A stretch of DNA of 64,000 nt from Mercenaria mercenaria (GCF_021730395.1 NC_069363.1:51827001-51891000), one strand, 5' to 3'; counted from the first letter of the stretch, positions 10,966 through 22,978 are shown. The notes: generated from the letters alone by a model not told the origin. Numbers and translations are program-made.

Positions 10966-13790
10966 CTTTCCCTAGTCCAAAATATTAGACGTGTACATGC
11001 TCATTTTACCTTCAACATTCATTATTTTATTATTTTACATTTTACTTTCAATCTGCATTGTAACGTCTAAAAGGGCCCTAATCAGTAGAATGTAGCATTT
11101 TCTCACACGAAAAATATACGATATACGCAGGTTTAGACAGTCCAGCCTACCGTTATTTATCATATTCTAGTAATATATCGTTTAAATTTACCTTTAAAAG
11201 CCCTCATATCCAATATATGTCAATTGTGTACAGTTTTCAATACACATTCCGCCATTTTTCAAGCATATTCAGCAGGTTATAATATATTTAGAATCGACTT
11301 AGACGAAAACAATTTTCCACGTGAACTGTTTGCCAATTGATCCAGAGGGAAAATATTTCGTCTAAAATTGATTCTCAAAATAAACTGTGTTTACACAACA
11401 TTCGGAATAGACCGGCAATGTTGCACACCATAATACAGATACACGGCAATACATACAGTGAAAAGAAACAACACGATATTTATATATGAAAAGTAACTTT
11501 TATTTTATAATTATTCACATGTGCAGTTGAAAAAAGGCTTATTTTCGGTGTAAGTAGTGTTCTTTGACTTGGGTTATGTTGTTCATAATTTGAAGATTAG
11601 AGGCGACATGAAGTGTGTTCGCTTCTCACTACATGTTATACATGGCGATCCGATAAGACATGACATAACCGATAGACGTCAAAATGTTAAAATATGTTAT
11701 GTCAGGTCTTATTGATAGGACTATGCCTTTCCCCTGCCTCTCAAATTCACTTTCAGTTTCATCACTGACATCAGTGACTCGGTTTAATTTTATAATTTCA
11801 AATTATATAAAAACGTGGACAAATGCTTTGAGAAAATGTTATTAAAATACTCACTTCCACACAACAGAGTCAATAAAAAATACCTCACAGATCACAAAAC
11901 CTGCCTTGTTACGATCTGGATACAATTAGTGACAAGGGAGGTAATTCATGCCTACCTGCCGGTTGATTCTGTGGTAAATCATCTCTAACTGACATGCACA
12001 TCAGCGTGTAATGAGCTATATCGAAATATGGATACATCTTCAACTTCGTGACTTTCGTCGCGATGTCCATAAACGTCTGTGGATCCATTTTGATGAGGAA
12101 ATGTCACAGAAAGGAGAAAATGAGTCTGACGATGCGAGCTGCTTCCGTAATGCGCACGCGCGAAAGCTGCTTCCGTTTTACTGTAGTAATCTCCCTTATG
12201 CTCTGTGAGGCCCTGGCTGATATTTATAGCTCTTTGTTTTAAGCTTATACATGTTATAGAGTGAGGCTGTCTTTCAGTTTGTGTTACCTGTAATTTTTGT
12301 CATCAAACCGATTCCAGTTCATTTTGGAAAGGGACAATTTAATTTATCACATCCGCAAGTTCTTTTTTTTAAAAGTTGCCCTTGAAATAAAAACCAAATC
12401 TGTTGATAGGGGCTAACCATATTGCATGGAGTCTGCATTTTTTAAAATATGCTAAGCTGTAGATCTAACAAAATAGTGTTCCACGATTTTGATCTATGTT
12501 CAATTTGTTTAAAAAATGCTTAAATATACGATATTCATGCACATACTCCTTGTAAGTTTAATAGCATAACACATGTTCCCGCTTCTCTCGCACGTCAACA
12601 TTCGATGCCATTCTTGTGATATTAGTTTTAGTTTATTTCATTCTACTCTCAGTTTGTACATATATACAAAAACATGAGACAAATACGTTTATATAACTAA
12701 GACATATGCATAATCACGCACTCAAATGAGGACAACAATAAGAACTATATACTTTGTCAAAAATAAGGCTACACCGAGTATGGGATATACAGAATTTAAT
12801 CATTATATATAATATGATCACTATATTAAACATTTTTGATGCTGTGGTCTTTATATATTATATTATATGTTATGATATTGAAAGCTGGAAAAAAACATAC
12901 TCCACTCACAAATCATAACTACATTTAAAAAAGTTCTATAGAGTCTACATGTATTAGGTAAAAATTCAGGCAAGCCTTGAAAAACTCCAAAAACTTTCTG
13001 ATCATTATTCAGGTGTATTAACGTTCCTGTGCGAATGAGAGTTTAAAGCATTTTAAATATTTTTAGCTCGGTTGCATGTAGCTATGGAGTGAAGAGAGCA
13101 AAACGGCCACGTTAAACTGTTAAACTTCTCATTATATATAATAAGATATATATCAGGCAAAATAATATATAAGTAGGCCACCAAATGTTCAAGCTAGCCT
13201 TCTGCAAACCTGAAATACTGGATCTGACCCTGCTTACAGTCGTGACTTATAATATGCTCCAAGTGTAGGCTGCATTCAATTATTTCTCCGGAATATTTAT
13301 GATTAAGTTACCTTGAATTTTTATGAGCTGACTGTGAAGATATTAATGTAAATATTTTTGTAATTTTTATTAACTTGTCAGCATGGGTAAGTAACTGTGA
13401 TTTACATTCAATATGCCTTCCCAAATGAGAGCTATATAAAACATTTACCAAAAATTATGTATTAACGGATTTGTATATCTATTACCGGATCTCTAGACTC
13501 CCGATCTAACAAAAAAGGTCTTTTAGACATTATAAATGGAAGCAAAACGAAACATCAACAGAGGGATCGTACATATGCAACAATGTGTTCTAATCGCGAC
13601 TGCTGATATTAAAGCCTTATTTGAAAAAACCCTTAATCTTTTATCTTTGATCACTATTATCTGTAAATTTACGTACATCTCTGAGATTAAGCGGGGCCAT
13701 TAAGGTAAAGTTTTCTTACCTGATATGGGTTCTTGACAAAAAAATCCCCGCGCAACTTATTTCCAGTCCAGTCCACTACATATGTATTTT
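10966..13790. other. Gene-free AT-rich stretch
   Basis: About 2.8 kb with no coding frame I can support. The overlapping short frames at 12011-12242 show no conserved motif. Two imperfect inverted repeats are present: 11286-11378 (described separately) and about 11655-11720 (GATAAGACATGACATAAC against GTTATGTCAGGTCTTATT). Confidence 0.5.
11286..11378. repeat. Short inverted repeat / mini foldback
   Basis: TAGAATCGACTTAGACGAAAA at the left pairs with TTTCGTCTAAAATTGATTCT at the right around a loop of about 50 bp. It probably derives from a small MITE. No target duplication was identified. Confidence 0.5.
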
Positions 13791-13860
13791 TTTAACCTCC
13801 GGAGCATCCAGTCTAAGCCCATACCGCTGGAAACAGTACCAGTATAAGTAAATTAGTCGT

Positions 13861-13930
13861 AACTGGGAATCGGACCCAGGTCGCTGGTGTTGTAGTCCAA
13901 CAAGCTTGATAACCATTGCGCCACTGACCC
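13861..13930 (-). repeat. tRNA-derived SINE remnant
   Basis: On the minus strand TCAGTGGCGCAATGGTTA (A box) and GGGTCCGATTCCCAG (B box) are spaced as in a tRNA. The acceptor stem is not paired, so this is a decayed copy. Confidence 0.55.
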
Positions 13931-14004
13931 TCTGCTTAACACTGTCAGAATGCATGTGTCGAAAAATATCGACATGTACATCAACAATGTTGTCTATAAT
14001 AACT

Positions 14005-14073
14005 GTAATGTGTGTGTGTTTTTTTGTTGTTTTTTTTTTGTTTGTTTTGTTTTGTTTTGTTTTATTTGTTTTT
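14005..14073 (+). repeat. T/G low-complexity tract
   Basis: Runs of T interrupted by single G (tgttttgttttgttttg), starting from a GT repeat. The long open frames on both strands here are composition artefacts. Confidence 0.85.
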
Positions 14074-14213
14074 TTTATCAGACATGGCATGATCAGTCAG
14101 TGTTCATGTGGGATTACCGCTTTTGATTTTAAGTTAACCACTGTTAAATCAACAGCAGTTTTTCACCATTCTTGCTTTTTGAACAGCCCCCTATTGGTGT
14201 TCACTGGAAGAGA

Positions 14214-14892
14214 CTAATGGTTTACCCCCGACCGTCCGTCAGTCAGTTCGTTAATTAGTCACACAAACTAGGATCCTGCGATAACTTCAAAAATAAAAGA
14301 TTTTTTATGACACTTTGTACATATATAGGTGACAATATGGAGAATCAGCACGTCGTTTTATTTGTTGTTATGACAACAAATGCGGTTGATATGCCAACAA
14401 ATCAGTGTCCAAAATATGACAGAAAAGTGGATTCTGCGATAGCATTTAAAAGACAAAAAATCTTGAAATTTGGAATGTAGAAGACAATGTTGAGAATATG
14501 CAAACTATTCTATTTTCTCCGTGTGTCCATCCGTTTGTCCGTCTGTCTGTCCTTCCGTCAGCCTAAAATGGTGAATTTTGCCATTCGTTAAATAGTACAA
14601 GGTTCTTTTCATGAAACGGTATACATGGATGGGCATATGGAGAATATGCACATTCTTTTACATTGGCAATATTCCAAAATCTGAGAAAAAAGTACATCAA
14701 GCGATAATTTAAAACGTCCAAGAAATGTTTCCATGAAACCGGACTTGTAGATGCGAGGTTTATTTGGAGAATGTGCCGATGATGCAGTTTCTTCTATTAA
14801 ATTTCAATATAAAAATGTAGTTCTTATGGTAAAAAATATGAAAAATGTTCCTTCAGGTAGGGGACTTTTATTGCTGGGCAAAAGTCTTGTTT
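14214..14892 (+). mobile_element. Probable HSE with about 170-bp monomers
   Basis: The left edge is TTTACCCCCGACCGTCCGTCAGTCAG, like End A plus the GTCC-rich stretch (a second GTCC/GTCT run at 14527-14560 repeats this). Monomers contain '.tgcgataa..t.aaaa' and 'tggagaat.tgc'. The right edge has 'caaaagtcttgttt', close to the End B word. Boundaries are approximate. Confidence 0.5.
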
Positions 14893-15941
14893 CGTGTTAT
14901 TTTGCAAAGATGTATGTTCTAAAAATGTAAATAAATCAATCCTTATGTTATGCAGTCAGTTCCAGTTTCACTTAGATTAAAACCACACACGTTAACCGGT
15001 TGCGAGCAAATCATTTAGTTGCGGGAAAAACAGTTCTCCGGTATTCTTCCCGGAATCTGCAATGGGGTGTTATATTTGGTGCAAAATGTGCTTCTATAAA
15101 AACACGAACGAAGAACATGTAATGTGTTTCCCGTTTTAAACTAACGTATATTTAGTAAGTAATGGAGTGATTTTGTTGAAAAAAAGACGGAAAACGAACA
15201 TTTAACGCTGTTAGATATTTAATTCACTTGTCAATTTACGGACTGTCGTACTAACGTCATCTTTAAAGATACTGTTTGCTCTGAATATTGTCCAAGTTTT
15301 AACCGTCAAAACGCAATATTCAACGAGTGATAGGCATTCAAACATGACTTGACTGGCGGCATTGCAAAGTTTTAAATTATTTGTGTGGCAAGGAAGAGCA
15401 GTTTGAAATAAATGGTCTAAGCAGTGATATAAAGCTCGTTAGCATTTTACACCAGCTTTAATTAACACACATATAATTAAACATACAACCGCCCTACAAT
15501 GCGATGTACCGTCAACACGTCTTTTTTGTAGGTTTTCTTATGCTATGCAAAGTTAGTTTTTACATTATTTGCGACGTTTCTTTCAGGAACACAATGCATA
15601 ATTATGTACCTGTGCTACTACGCCAATACAACATCTGAAATATATCGGCAGTTAATTTAGCACCTCTGTGGCAAATTTAAAGTACAACCAACTTGAGCTT
15701 GACTGTAATACAGGAAAACCAGGACATCGAACAAAAATGTTTGAATCTGTTAAACCCGTGCACATACTTTATCTTTGGCTGAAAATAATCATTTACACGT
15801 ATCATTACTTGAAGAAAATAACCAGTGTTCCTGGAATCTGCACCAGTTCAAACCTACCCTCCGCAAAACATGCCAACTTCCCCACATGAATCAGAGGCTG
15901 AGAACGAATAATTTATGACACAGTGTCTTAAGGGGAACATA
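14893..15941. other. Gene-free stretch
   Basis: No coding frame with recognisable content. The frame at 15668-15889 has no motif. No repeats beyond short AT-rich words were noticed. Confidence 0.4.
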
Positions 15942-16015
15942 CGTCTCGACTGAGGATTGAACTCACGACCCCACGATACGCGATCCATAGTTCTGTGCTC
16001 TTGGAAACCATATGC
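15942..16015 (-). repeat. tRNA-derived SINE remnant
   Basis: On the minus strand TTTCCAAGAGCACAGAACTA is followed by GTGAGTTCAATCCTCAGT (B-box-like). The A box is weak. It is a decayed tRNA-derived head. Confidence 0.4.
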
Positions 16016-16079
16016 TATTTGTTGTTCCTTGACAAAATCTGAGATATAAACACGGGTTCGGTTAAGCCGTTTACGAGAA

Positions 16080-17807
16080 GAAGCTGATTTTTTATTTTCA
16101 GCTCTGACAGTCCCTAAAGGGGGTTAAGAGGAACCATTTGAATAGAGTCGATAGAGAATCATGCAAGGGCTCTATATACCATGTTTGTGGTAGATCCATT
16201 AAGTGGCCCATTAGAGGAACTCGATGAATTTTCTATATTTTAGTTCAAATGTCAAGCAGGACAATTTGAACAAACTTGGAAAGGTCAAGGTAAGGATGCT
16301 CTAGACCAACTTTGTTTAAATCCCACCAATCAGTTCATGAGACATTGTTCAAAGGGATAGTTTAGCCCAGACTGCTCCTTAAAAGGTCAAGCTGAAAGTT
16401 TTGAATAAAGTTTGAGAAAGGATTCTACAGACTAAATTTGGTGAAGATCCATAGAGTTGTTCCTGAGAAAACATTTAAAGGTTGTTTTTCTATTTTCATG
16501 TCTAAGCCCACCCCCACCCCCACACCCACCCCACCCTACCCCTGTAAGCGGGAAAGTGGAATCACTTAAGTAAACTTGAGAGATGACCATTCAAGGGTGC
16601 TGCAATGCCCATCATGTGATTCATGATAGGAAGTTGTTTTAAGGGTTTTCTTTATTGAGCTCTGGTAGCCCTTAAAAGGGATCAAGCATAACTATGTAAG
16701 CAAATGGAAAGAAGATCTTACAATGATGTAACAGACCAAGTTTGGTGAAGATCCATCGTCCTGTTCATGAGAAGTAGTTTAAATTTTTTTTTCTTTCCGT
16801 TTTTAGCTCTGGTGGCCCATTACAACGGGCCAAGCAGAACCGTCACAGTAAATTTGGGAGATGTCTACATAAGGTAAGTTTGGTGAAGAACTATCATCTG
16901 ATTTATTAGAATAAGTGGTTTAAAGCTTTTTTTTTTCTACTGGTAGCTCCGATGGGTTTTAACGGAATAAAACTAGGAGAAGACTATCCCTTAATTGAAG
17001 CTACAGACCAAGTTTGGTAAAGATACATGAAGTGGTTCATAAGGTGTTTTGTTTTATTTTAAGCCATGTCGGCCCCTGAAAGCGGCCAAATGGAACCATT
17101 TGAACAGACTTGAAAAAGGTCCGTACAATGAAGCTACAGACAAGGACTGGCATTTGTCACTATTACATAGAATAAAAGAAAAATTACAAAGTTGAAATTT
17201 TTTGACAAATTCGTTATTATCAGTTTAGTGGCTAGTCTAATGATTACAGGTCACAAGGTCTCTGGCGTCCTCCATAAAATGGGTCAAGCGGAACTGTTTG
17301 ATTAAGGACTATTACAAAGATGCTACACACCAATTTGATAAAGATCCATCATCTGGTTCATAAGAAATCGTTTAAATGTTTTTCTACATTTAATTCTGGC
17401 GGCCCCTAAAAGGAGCCAATTAGTGAACCATTTCAACAAAGAGTACTCTATAAGGATGTTAAAGACCAATGTTGGTAATATCCATTATCTGGTTCTTGAG
17501 AGTCGTTTTAAATTAAAGGTTTTTTTCTCTACATTTAGCTGTTGCAGCCCCCACATCAGTCAAGCGGGACCAAGGAAGGTGAAGATTTATCATGCAGTTC
17601 ATTACAATAAGCTGCTTACAGGTTTTCCTATTTTTAGCTCTGGTTAGTCGCTAAATGGTATCAAGCAGGGCCAGTATGAACAAAGTTGAGAGAAGACATA
17701 ACAAGGATGCTACAAATGAAGTTTAGTGTATATCTATCATCTAATTCATCAGAAGAAGTCGATGATAAAGTTTTTTCTTATATATCTAGCACTGATGGAA
17801 TTTCTTC
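16080..17807 (+). repeat. Diverged tandem array, about 150-bp monomer
   Basis: About eleven irregular copies of a monomer containing 'tttagctctgg.ggccc.taaa', 'aaccatttgaacaaa', 'gatgctacagaccaa' and 'tttggtgaagatccatc'. Copies differ widely in length and sequence, which suggests age. The same monomer family forms the array at 27437-28770, where an HSE End B is visible. A C-rich tract (cccacccccacccccacacc) lies at 16507-16530. Confidence 0.75.
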
Positions 17808-19076
17808 CATACCGAAGAATATTCCTCCGACCAATAATCGATAACGGTCATATTTTCTATATAGAAATAAGAAGGGCATGTACACATTTTACTTAATAAC
17901 AAAATTACTAAAAATAAGAAACCTTAGTTGCAAAAATATTACCAAAGTTCAACATTTGATTCATCACACGGTATTTTTAAATTAAATTTTATTTTTATTT
18001 TTGATTCGTTCCTAACATGATGTTTAATGCCATCATTTCGTCATCTTTCCCCTTCTATTTTCCATATAAAATTTGTAAAAATCTCACACATGCGTTTCTT
18101 AAAAGTAATTTTTTGGATAAAACCAGTAATATGAAAGCTTAGATGCAAATGGTTTCCTACTCTCGATAAATTTGTCTTTTGAATGGTATTTATTTCATTT
18201 TTGTAAAATAAAAATTTGATTCGTTCTAAGACGGTTAATTTCCACTGATTTTGAAGAATAATTAACTTCTTTGCGAAGTTGTTGTTGTAGCGTCATGTGC
18301 AGACGACATGTAACGTGAACATGCGGTATCGTGATCAAAAGGTTAAAGTATATGATTTAATCAGTTTAGTTAATTTGTGATTGAATATTTTATTCGACAC
18401 AATGAGTGTAAGTTTTAAATAAATTTTACTTCGCGAATAAGTCTTTTTGTGTTAATATCACAAATTTTACAACATGAGAAATTCAATTAAATATTGCAGT
18501 TAATATCCTAGTTCTAAGAAGAAAGAGATGCGGGTTGGGGGATGGGGACAGCGGGGGTGACCGGGTGAGTGTAAACACTGGGACAATAGTTTAGTGTATA
18601 CCTATCGTCTAATTCATCAGAAGAAGTCGATGATAAAGTTTTTTCTTATATATCTAGCACTGATGGAATTTCTTCTGTAAACACTGGGACAACTACGAAG
18701 TAAACATATCAATAGGGGTTTTTCTTGAAGTTTTTCAATACATATTTTAAATGTTTACTCACTAGTGTATTGTACATTTTTAAGCCCGAAAGGACACAGT
18801 AAAATTTTCATTATTTTAAAGTAACTAAAGATACAAATATATGATAGAATAACAACACCTGAAAAGTGCCTTATTTTGGTACCACTGTGCAAGAAATAAA
18901 AATATTTGAATGAATTATGTCCGTTAAGATCCCAGGGGAATTAAGTTAGTATGACTGAGGATGTAAGCACATGTACATTATTATTTATTCTTTTGTTTCT
19001 TTTGCTGTAACTCCTTTCATTCATCATTATCGTGTTAATAAATCTGTGATGACTTAATGAAAACAATAAAATGTCC
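17808..19076. other. Gene-free AT-rich stretch with a small ectopic duplication
   Basis: No gene. The G-rich run at 18534-18566 and the 87-bp insert at 18589-18675 are the only structure seen. Confidence 0.45.
18589..18675 (+). repeat. 87-bp ectopic copy of 17721-17807
   Basis: This 87-bp segment matches 17721-17807 with only about two differences, although the surrounding sequences are unrelated. It is flanked by a 17-bp direct repeat TGTAAACACTGGGACAA (18570-18586 and 18676-18692). It looks like a patch copied from about 0.8 kb upstream into a staggered break, with the target duplicated. Confidence 0.8.
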
Positions 19077-20179
19077 GATTTTGTAATCGGCGTGAAGTTG
19101 GCAGTACAGCAGTAGCAGCAGTAGGAGCAGTTAACTGCTGCTACTGCCAGCAGTTACAGCAGTTAACTGCTCCTACTGCCAGCAGTTACAACAGTAAACT
19201 GCTCCTACTGCCAGCAGTTACAGCAGTTCATTGCGTGTAGCAGTTATCTACCAGCAGTTACAGCAACTGATCGTGTGTACTAACACCAGTTATCTGCTCT
19301 GCCAGCAGTTACAACAATCCATAAAGTTGTATTACCAGTTAGATGATGAGAATGACACATATAGATGTCACTTACTGCAGTTTTTGGAGTTTTCTATATG
19401 ATATTGAAAGCTGTTGAAATACGAATTTTTGAGTTGTTTTTTATATTTCCTATATCAGTTAAATGACGATATCTGGTATCAGTGTCAGATAGATGTTACT
19501 GTCAACAGTTACATGATGTCTCTACGATCCGCTTCATACAGTTTCCTGTTTATGTTACTACAGGTAATTAATGATGCCAGCAATAGAATGATGTTACTAA
19601 GAGCAGTATCGTCATCTTTCTTACCATTTTACTGCCAGCAGTTAAATTGTTTATGAGAACGTTCACCAGTCTCCTATATTCGTAATTGCTAGAATTTAAA
19701 TATTGCTAAGAACAATTTATCTGTTACATATATGTTAATGATTTATGAGAGCAGTTTACTAGGTGTTTATATCTGTTATTGCTAGCAGTTAACTGGTTTA
19801 TACGAGATAGTTTAAAATTCACCTATACATTTTGTAATACCAGCAGTTAAATTATTTACAATTCTCATTTATGTTTCTGCCAGCAGTTAAGAGGTGTATG
19901 AGAGCAGTTACTAGTACCAGACTCCTGTCACTACTAACAGTGAAATGACCAATGAAAGGAGTTTTCGAGTTTTTTGTGTTACTGTCAGCATTCAAATAAT
20001 AACATCGTATAAGACCAGTATATCAGTTTTCTACATGTAACTACCAGAGATAAACATGTTTTATGAAAGCGACCAAGTTAAGAGGCTCCTGTTACTGCTA
20101 GAAGTAAAATGGTTTGTGGCAGCAATTAACAACCTCTTGTTACAGACAACGAGAGCATTAAACAGTTTCGTATCAATTT

Positions 20180-20750
20180 CTTAAAAGAAAGCTTCAACCC
20201 CGAGTTCCCCAAAACAAGACTTTTCCCGGCAAAAACCGCCCTACCTCGACCCGGGTTTCTCCCAAACAAGAGTTTTCACGGAATGGCGGCCACCCGTGCC
20301 TGGTGGGGGACAACCCTCTCTACAATGGCCACCCGGTCCGATCCAAAACTCAAGGTCTGGGGCAGAGCTGGGGGCGCCCAAACTGAAGAAAATGGAAAAT
20401 TCCGAAAATGACCTAAAACCATCTTTGAGACCCACTCACGAGTAAACAAGAGTTTTCCCGGAATAGCCACTATGCTGGCCACCCAGAGACCGTCACCCTC
20501 TACAACGGCCACCCGGTCTCAACCCAAACTCAAGATCCCATAGGGACCTCCTATTAACTGCTGGAACGATTTTAGGCCACCCCCGACCCACCCCCGCCTC
20601 ACACCTCGACCCGGGTTTCTCCCAAACAAGAGTTTTCCCGGAATTGCGGCCACCCGTGCCTGGTGGGGGACAACCCTCTCTACAATGGCCACCCGGTCCG
20701 ATCCAAACCTCAAGGTCTGGGGCGGAGCTGGGGACCCCCAAACTTCTCGC
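20180..20750. repeat. GC-rich triplicated block inside the Mutator-like element
   Basis: A unit with 'cctcgacccgggtttctccc', 'aaacaagagttttc.cgga' and 'atggccacccggtc' occurs nearly intact at about 20245-20385 and 20603-20745, with a degenerate copy at about 20448-20535 and a fragment near 20195. It is far more GC-rich than its surroundings. Overlapping minus-strand frames here follow the repeat period and show no protein family. Confidence 0.75.
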
Positions 20751-20778
20751 TTTTACCAAATGTACATGATGCGATAGA

Positions 20779-21108
20779 ACCGCCTGGGTAGCCTAGTGGT
20801 AGAGCGTCCGCCTCGAGAGCGGAAGGTCTTGGGTTCGATCCCTGGCCGCGTCATACGAAAGACGTAAAATATGGTACTATCAGCTTCCTCGCTTGGCGAT
20901 CAGCATTAAGAGGATAGTGCTAGGTCTGGTCAGCCCCGTGTCAGTATAATGTGACTGGGTGGGATATCATGTCACGTGTCTACGGCGTGATATTCTAGTG
21001 AGGCATCACCATAAAGTTGCGCATTGTGCTCACTGCTACAAGTAGACACCGTCGTTTATATGACTAAAGAAATGTTGAAAAAGACGTTAAACCCGAACAC
21101 ACACACAC
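20779..21108 (+). mobile_element. Full-length tRNA-derived SINE
   Basis: A 330-bp SINE with perfect 15-bp target duplications ACATGATGCGATAGA (20764-20778 and 21109-21123). The head (20782-20852) has an A box (TAGCCTAGTGGTAGAGCG), a paired anticodon stem TCCGC/GCGGA with loop CTCGAGA, and a B box (GGGTTCGATCCC). The central domain contains 'cagtataatgtgactggg' and 'gctcactgctacaag'. The 3' end is AAAGACGTTAAACCC followed by an AC repeat. The layout fits molluscan V-SINE-type families such as RUDI; the family name is inferred. The intact duplication means it is young. Confidence 0.88.
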
Positions 21109-22101
21109 ACATGATGCGATAGATGCAGTCCTAAAACCTAGTTAAGTGTCTTTACGGAGCCAGGAAATTCGATTCCACAGCATGCAACTGTTTGTTAATA
21201 TTTATTCCTATCTTCACGTCAATAATCTTAAAATATATCTCACTGAATATATATGCTATGCCTATAAAATACAAGTACTCATTTTAATTAGAAAACGTGC
21301 CAAATACGAAACCATAATTGATCATACATGTAACTATCTAGAAAAGCGCGCGTTTTTCTACTTTCATTTTAATTACATCAAACTTTACCATAGGCGTAGG
21401 AGCAAGGAAGTGGGGAGGGGTGGGTGGGAGGCGGGGGTAGGTAGTGCACCCCTCTCTCCAATTTTGTGCTTGAAATAACGGTACAAAAAGGAAACATTTA
21501 GATGCACTGAATGTACTAATATAGGGATTTACTTGATGTGATGTATATTGCAAAGAAGTAGAACGTTTTTATTTACACAAAATACTTTATGTCATCAACA
21601 TCATCAAACTAGTGTAACAGCTTATTAACTGCTATAACTGTTGGCAGTAGGAGCAGTTGACTGCTGTAACTGCTGGCAGTAGCAGCAGTTAACTGCTGCT
21701 ACTGCTGTACTGCCAACTTCACGCCGATGATTTTGTAACAGATTATTGCGTAGTATACGCCGAATGCCTGTCCAAATAAGATTAAAATACCGGTAACAAA
21801 ACACAACAGATGTTACTATACGATTCATTAAAACGATTCATTAAAATATTCAGATAAACTACAGAAATATCAAGCAACACGCAATTATAAATTACACGTT
21901 AACTACTGACAAATGGTAAAGGCTTTTTTTTAAAGTCAAAACTCTTAAAATCATAATTATTTCTTTTTCTTTCCTAAATATATTGAAATCCGAAGATTAC
22001 CATGTCGAGAAAACAACTATCGTTGCATTTCTGCAAGTTTGTCACCAATGACTCCGTTTTTACTTTATGATTAAAACGTTGATTTTTTTGTTGTTGTTGT
22101 T

Positions 22102-22107
22102 TTTATT
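22102..22107 (-). promoter_or_regulatory. Poly(A) signal of the lectin gene
   Basis: AATAAA on the minus strand, about 56 bp past the lectin stop codon. The position is right for its 3' end, but transcript evidence is lacking. Confidence 0.5.
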
Positions 22108-22162
22108 GTTGTTTTCTTTTTTGTGTGTGTCAATCAGGTCTCTTATTCTTGCAAAAATTCTT

Positions 22163-22978
22163 TTACTGAGTAATGATCTGGCATATGAAATAACGTATAT
22201 GTGAGCAAACTCCGTCATGCCAGCGCCATCGCTTGAGAGTTGGATGAAAATAGTACACCTTGCAGAGTTCGTTATCAAAGAGATCAGGCTCGTTTACTCC
22301 CCAAAACGTGAATGACGCATCGGTTGGTTCAACTGAGTACTTCCACACTTTACTTCCTTCGGATCTAATGCCATCTATCCAAACACCATCGTAGTTAATA
22401 AAATGTTTTGTTAATGTTTCGTTAATGTCCTGAACTTTAGTTGCAGAGTCAATGTTCACAAGATGTCCTCCATCATGCAGGCACACCTTCTCCGCGTCAT
22501 GTCTGTTTTTCTTGTCTAAGTACAATTTGATACAGAAACCGTGTTTTGTTTTGGTATAAGTATTCGGACAAGTGCTTTCACAAACCTCCGACTCGAATTC
22601 AACTTTGGGTGCAGAATGGGTTTTGCAAAGAATAGTATTGAATCCACAGGTTCTGCTGCGGTTTCGACTTCCAAATTCTCCAAATTTTCGGGTATCACAC
22701 CGCGACCATTCATTCCAGTCTGTACAGTTATGTAAACGACATATTTCCTCTATCACTCTTTCGTCGTTCCGCGTACTGACTTTTTGTTCAAGCTTTATGA
22801 TGATTTTCCCAATCAGCTTCAGAAATGGTTCGTCGACTTCCTGGCCCAGATCCACAAGCGTCTGTCCACTTATTGTATCATTGATAACGGTATCATCCGC
22901 AGCAACGGTAATGGATAAAGTGCATCCCGTTATCAGTGCCAAACAAATTGCGGTTAGCATCTTGGACTTCATGTACAA
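22163..22978 (-). CDS. Secreted TSP1 plus C-type lectin domain protein
   Basis: A 271-residue single-exon protein. Residues 1-27 form a signal peptide (hydrophobic core LTAICLALITGC), so it should be secreted. A TSP1-like segment follows at about 85-136, with the WNEWSRC motif at 88-94. A C-type lectin domain spans about 137-267 with C149, C166, C239, C258 and C266. It has the WIDG signature at 200-203, EPD at 230-232 in place of the usual EPN or QPD, and WHD at 253-255 in place of WND. Calcium-dependent sugar binding is therefore plausible, but the specificity cannot be assigned. Such lectins usually act in molluscan innate recognition (family knowledge). The start at 22978 is the first ATG; MKSKM two codons later would give the same mature protein. 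Lack of introns suggests a retrocopy or lineage-specific expansion. An upstream non-coding exon cannot be excluded. Confidence 0.85.
   Translation of the reverse strand: MYMKSKMLTAICLALITGCTLSITVAADDTVINDTISGQTLVDLGQEVDEPFLKLIGKIIIKLEQKVSTRNDERVIEEICRLHNCTDWNEWSRCDTRKFGEFGSRNRSRTCGFNTILCKTHSAPKVEFESEVCESTCPNTYTKTKHGFCIKLYLDKKNRHDAEKVCLHDGGHLVNIDSATKVQDINETLTKHFINYDGVWIDGIRSEGSKVWKYSVEPTDASFTFWGVNEPDLFDNELCKVYYFHPTLKRWRWHDGVCSHIRYFICQIITQ

Larger units (their letters stand above)
19087..21728. mobile_element. 2.6-kb TIR element with 10-bp duplication (Mutator-like)
   Basis: Inverted ends start TCGGCGTGAAGTTGGCAGTA and continue into CAGTAGCAGCAGTTAACTGC minirepeats on both sides (to about 19330 at the left and from about 21620 at the right). 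The flanking direct repeat GATTTTGTAA (19077-19086 and 21729-21738) is 10 bp. Long ends with a 9-10-bp duplication point to the Mutator superfamily, but no transposase is present. The interior holds decayed CAGCAGTTA words to about 20160, a GC-rich repeat block at 20180-20750 and a complete SINE at 20779-21108. Confidence 0.82.

Noticed and set aside
13776-14217. Overlapping 103-104-residue frames on both strands
   Set aside because: They are driven by the T/G tract at 14005-14073 and a tRNA-derived remnant.
20241-20759. Several overlapping frames with shared 'GPGGHCREGCPPPGTGG' words
   Set aside because: They reflect the GC-rich triplicated DNA block; the same DNA gives frames in more than one register with no known domain.
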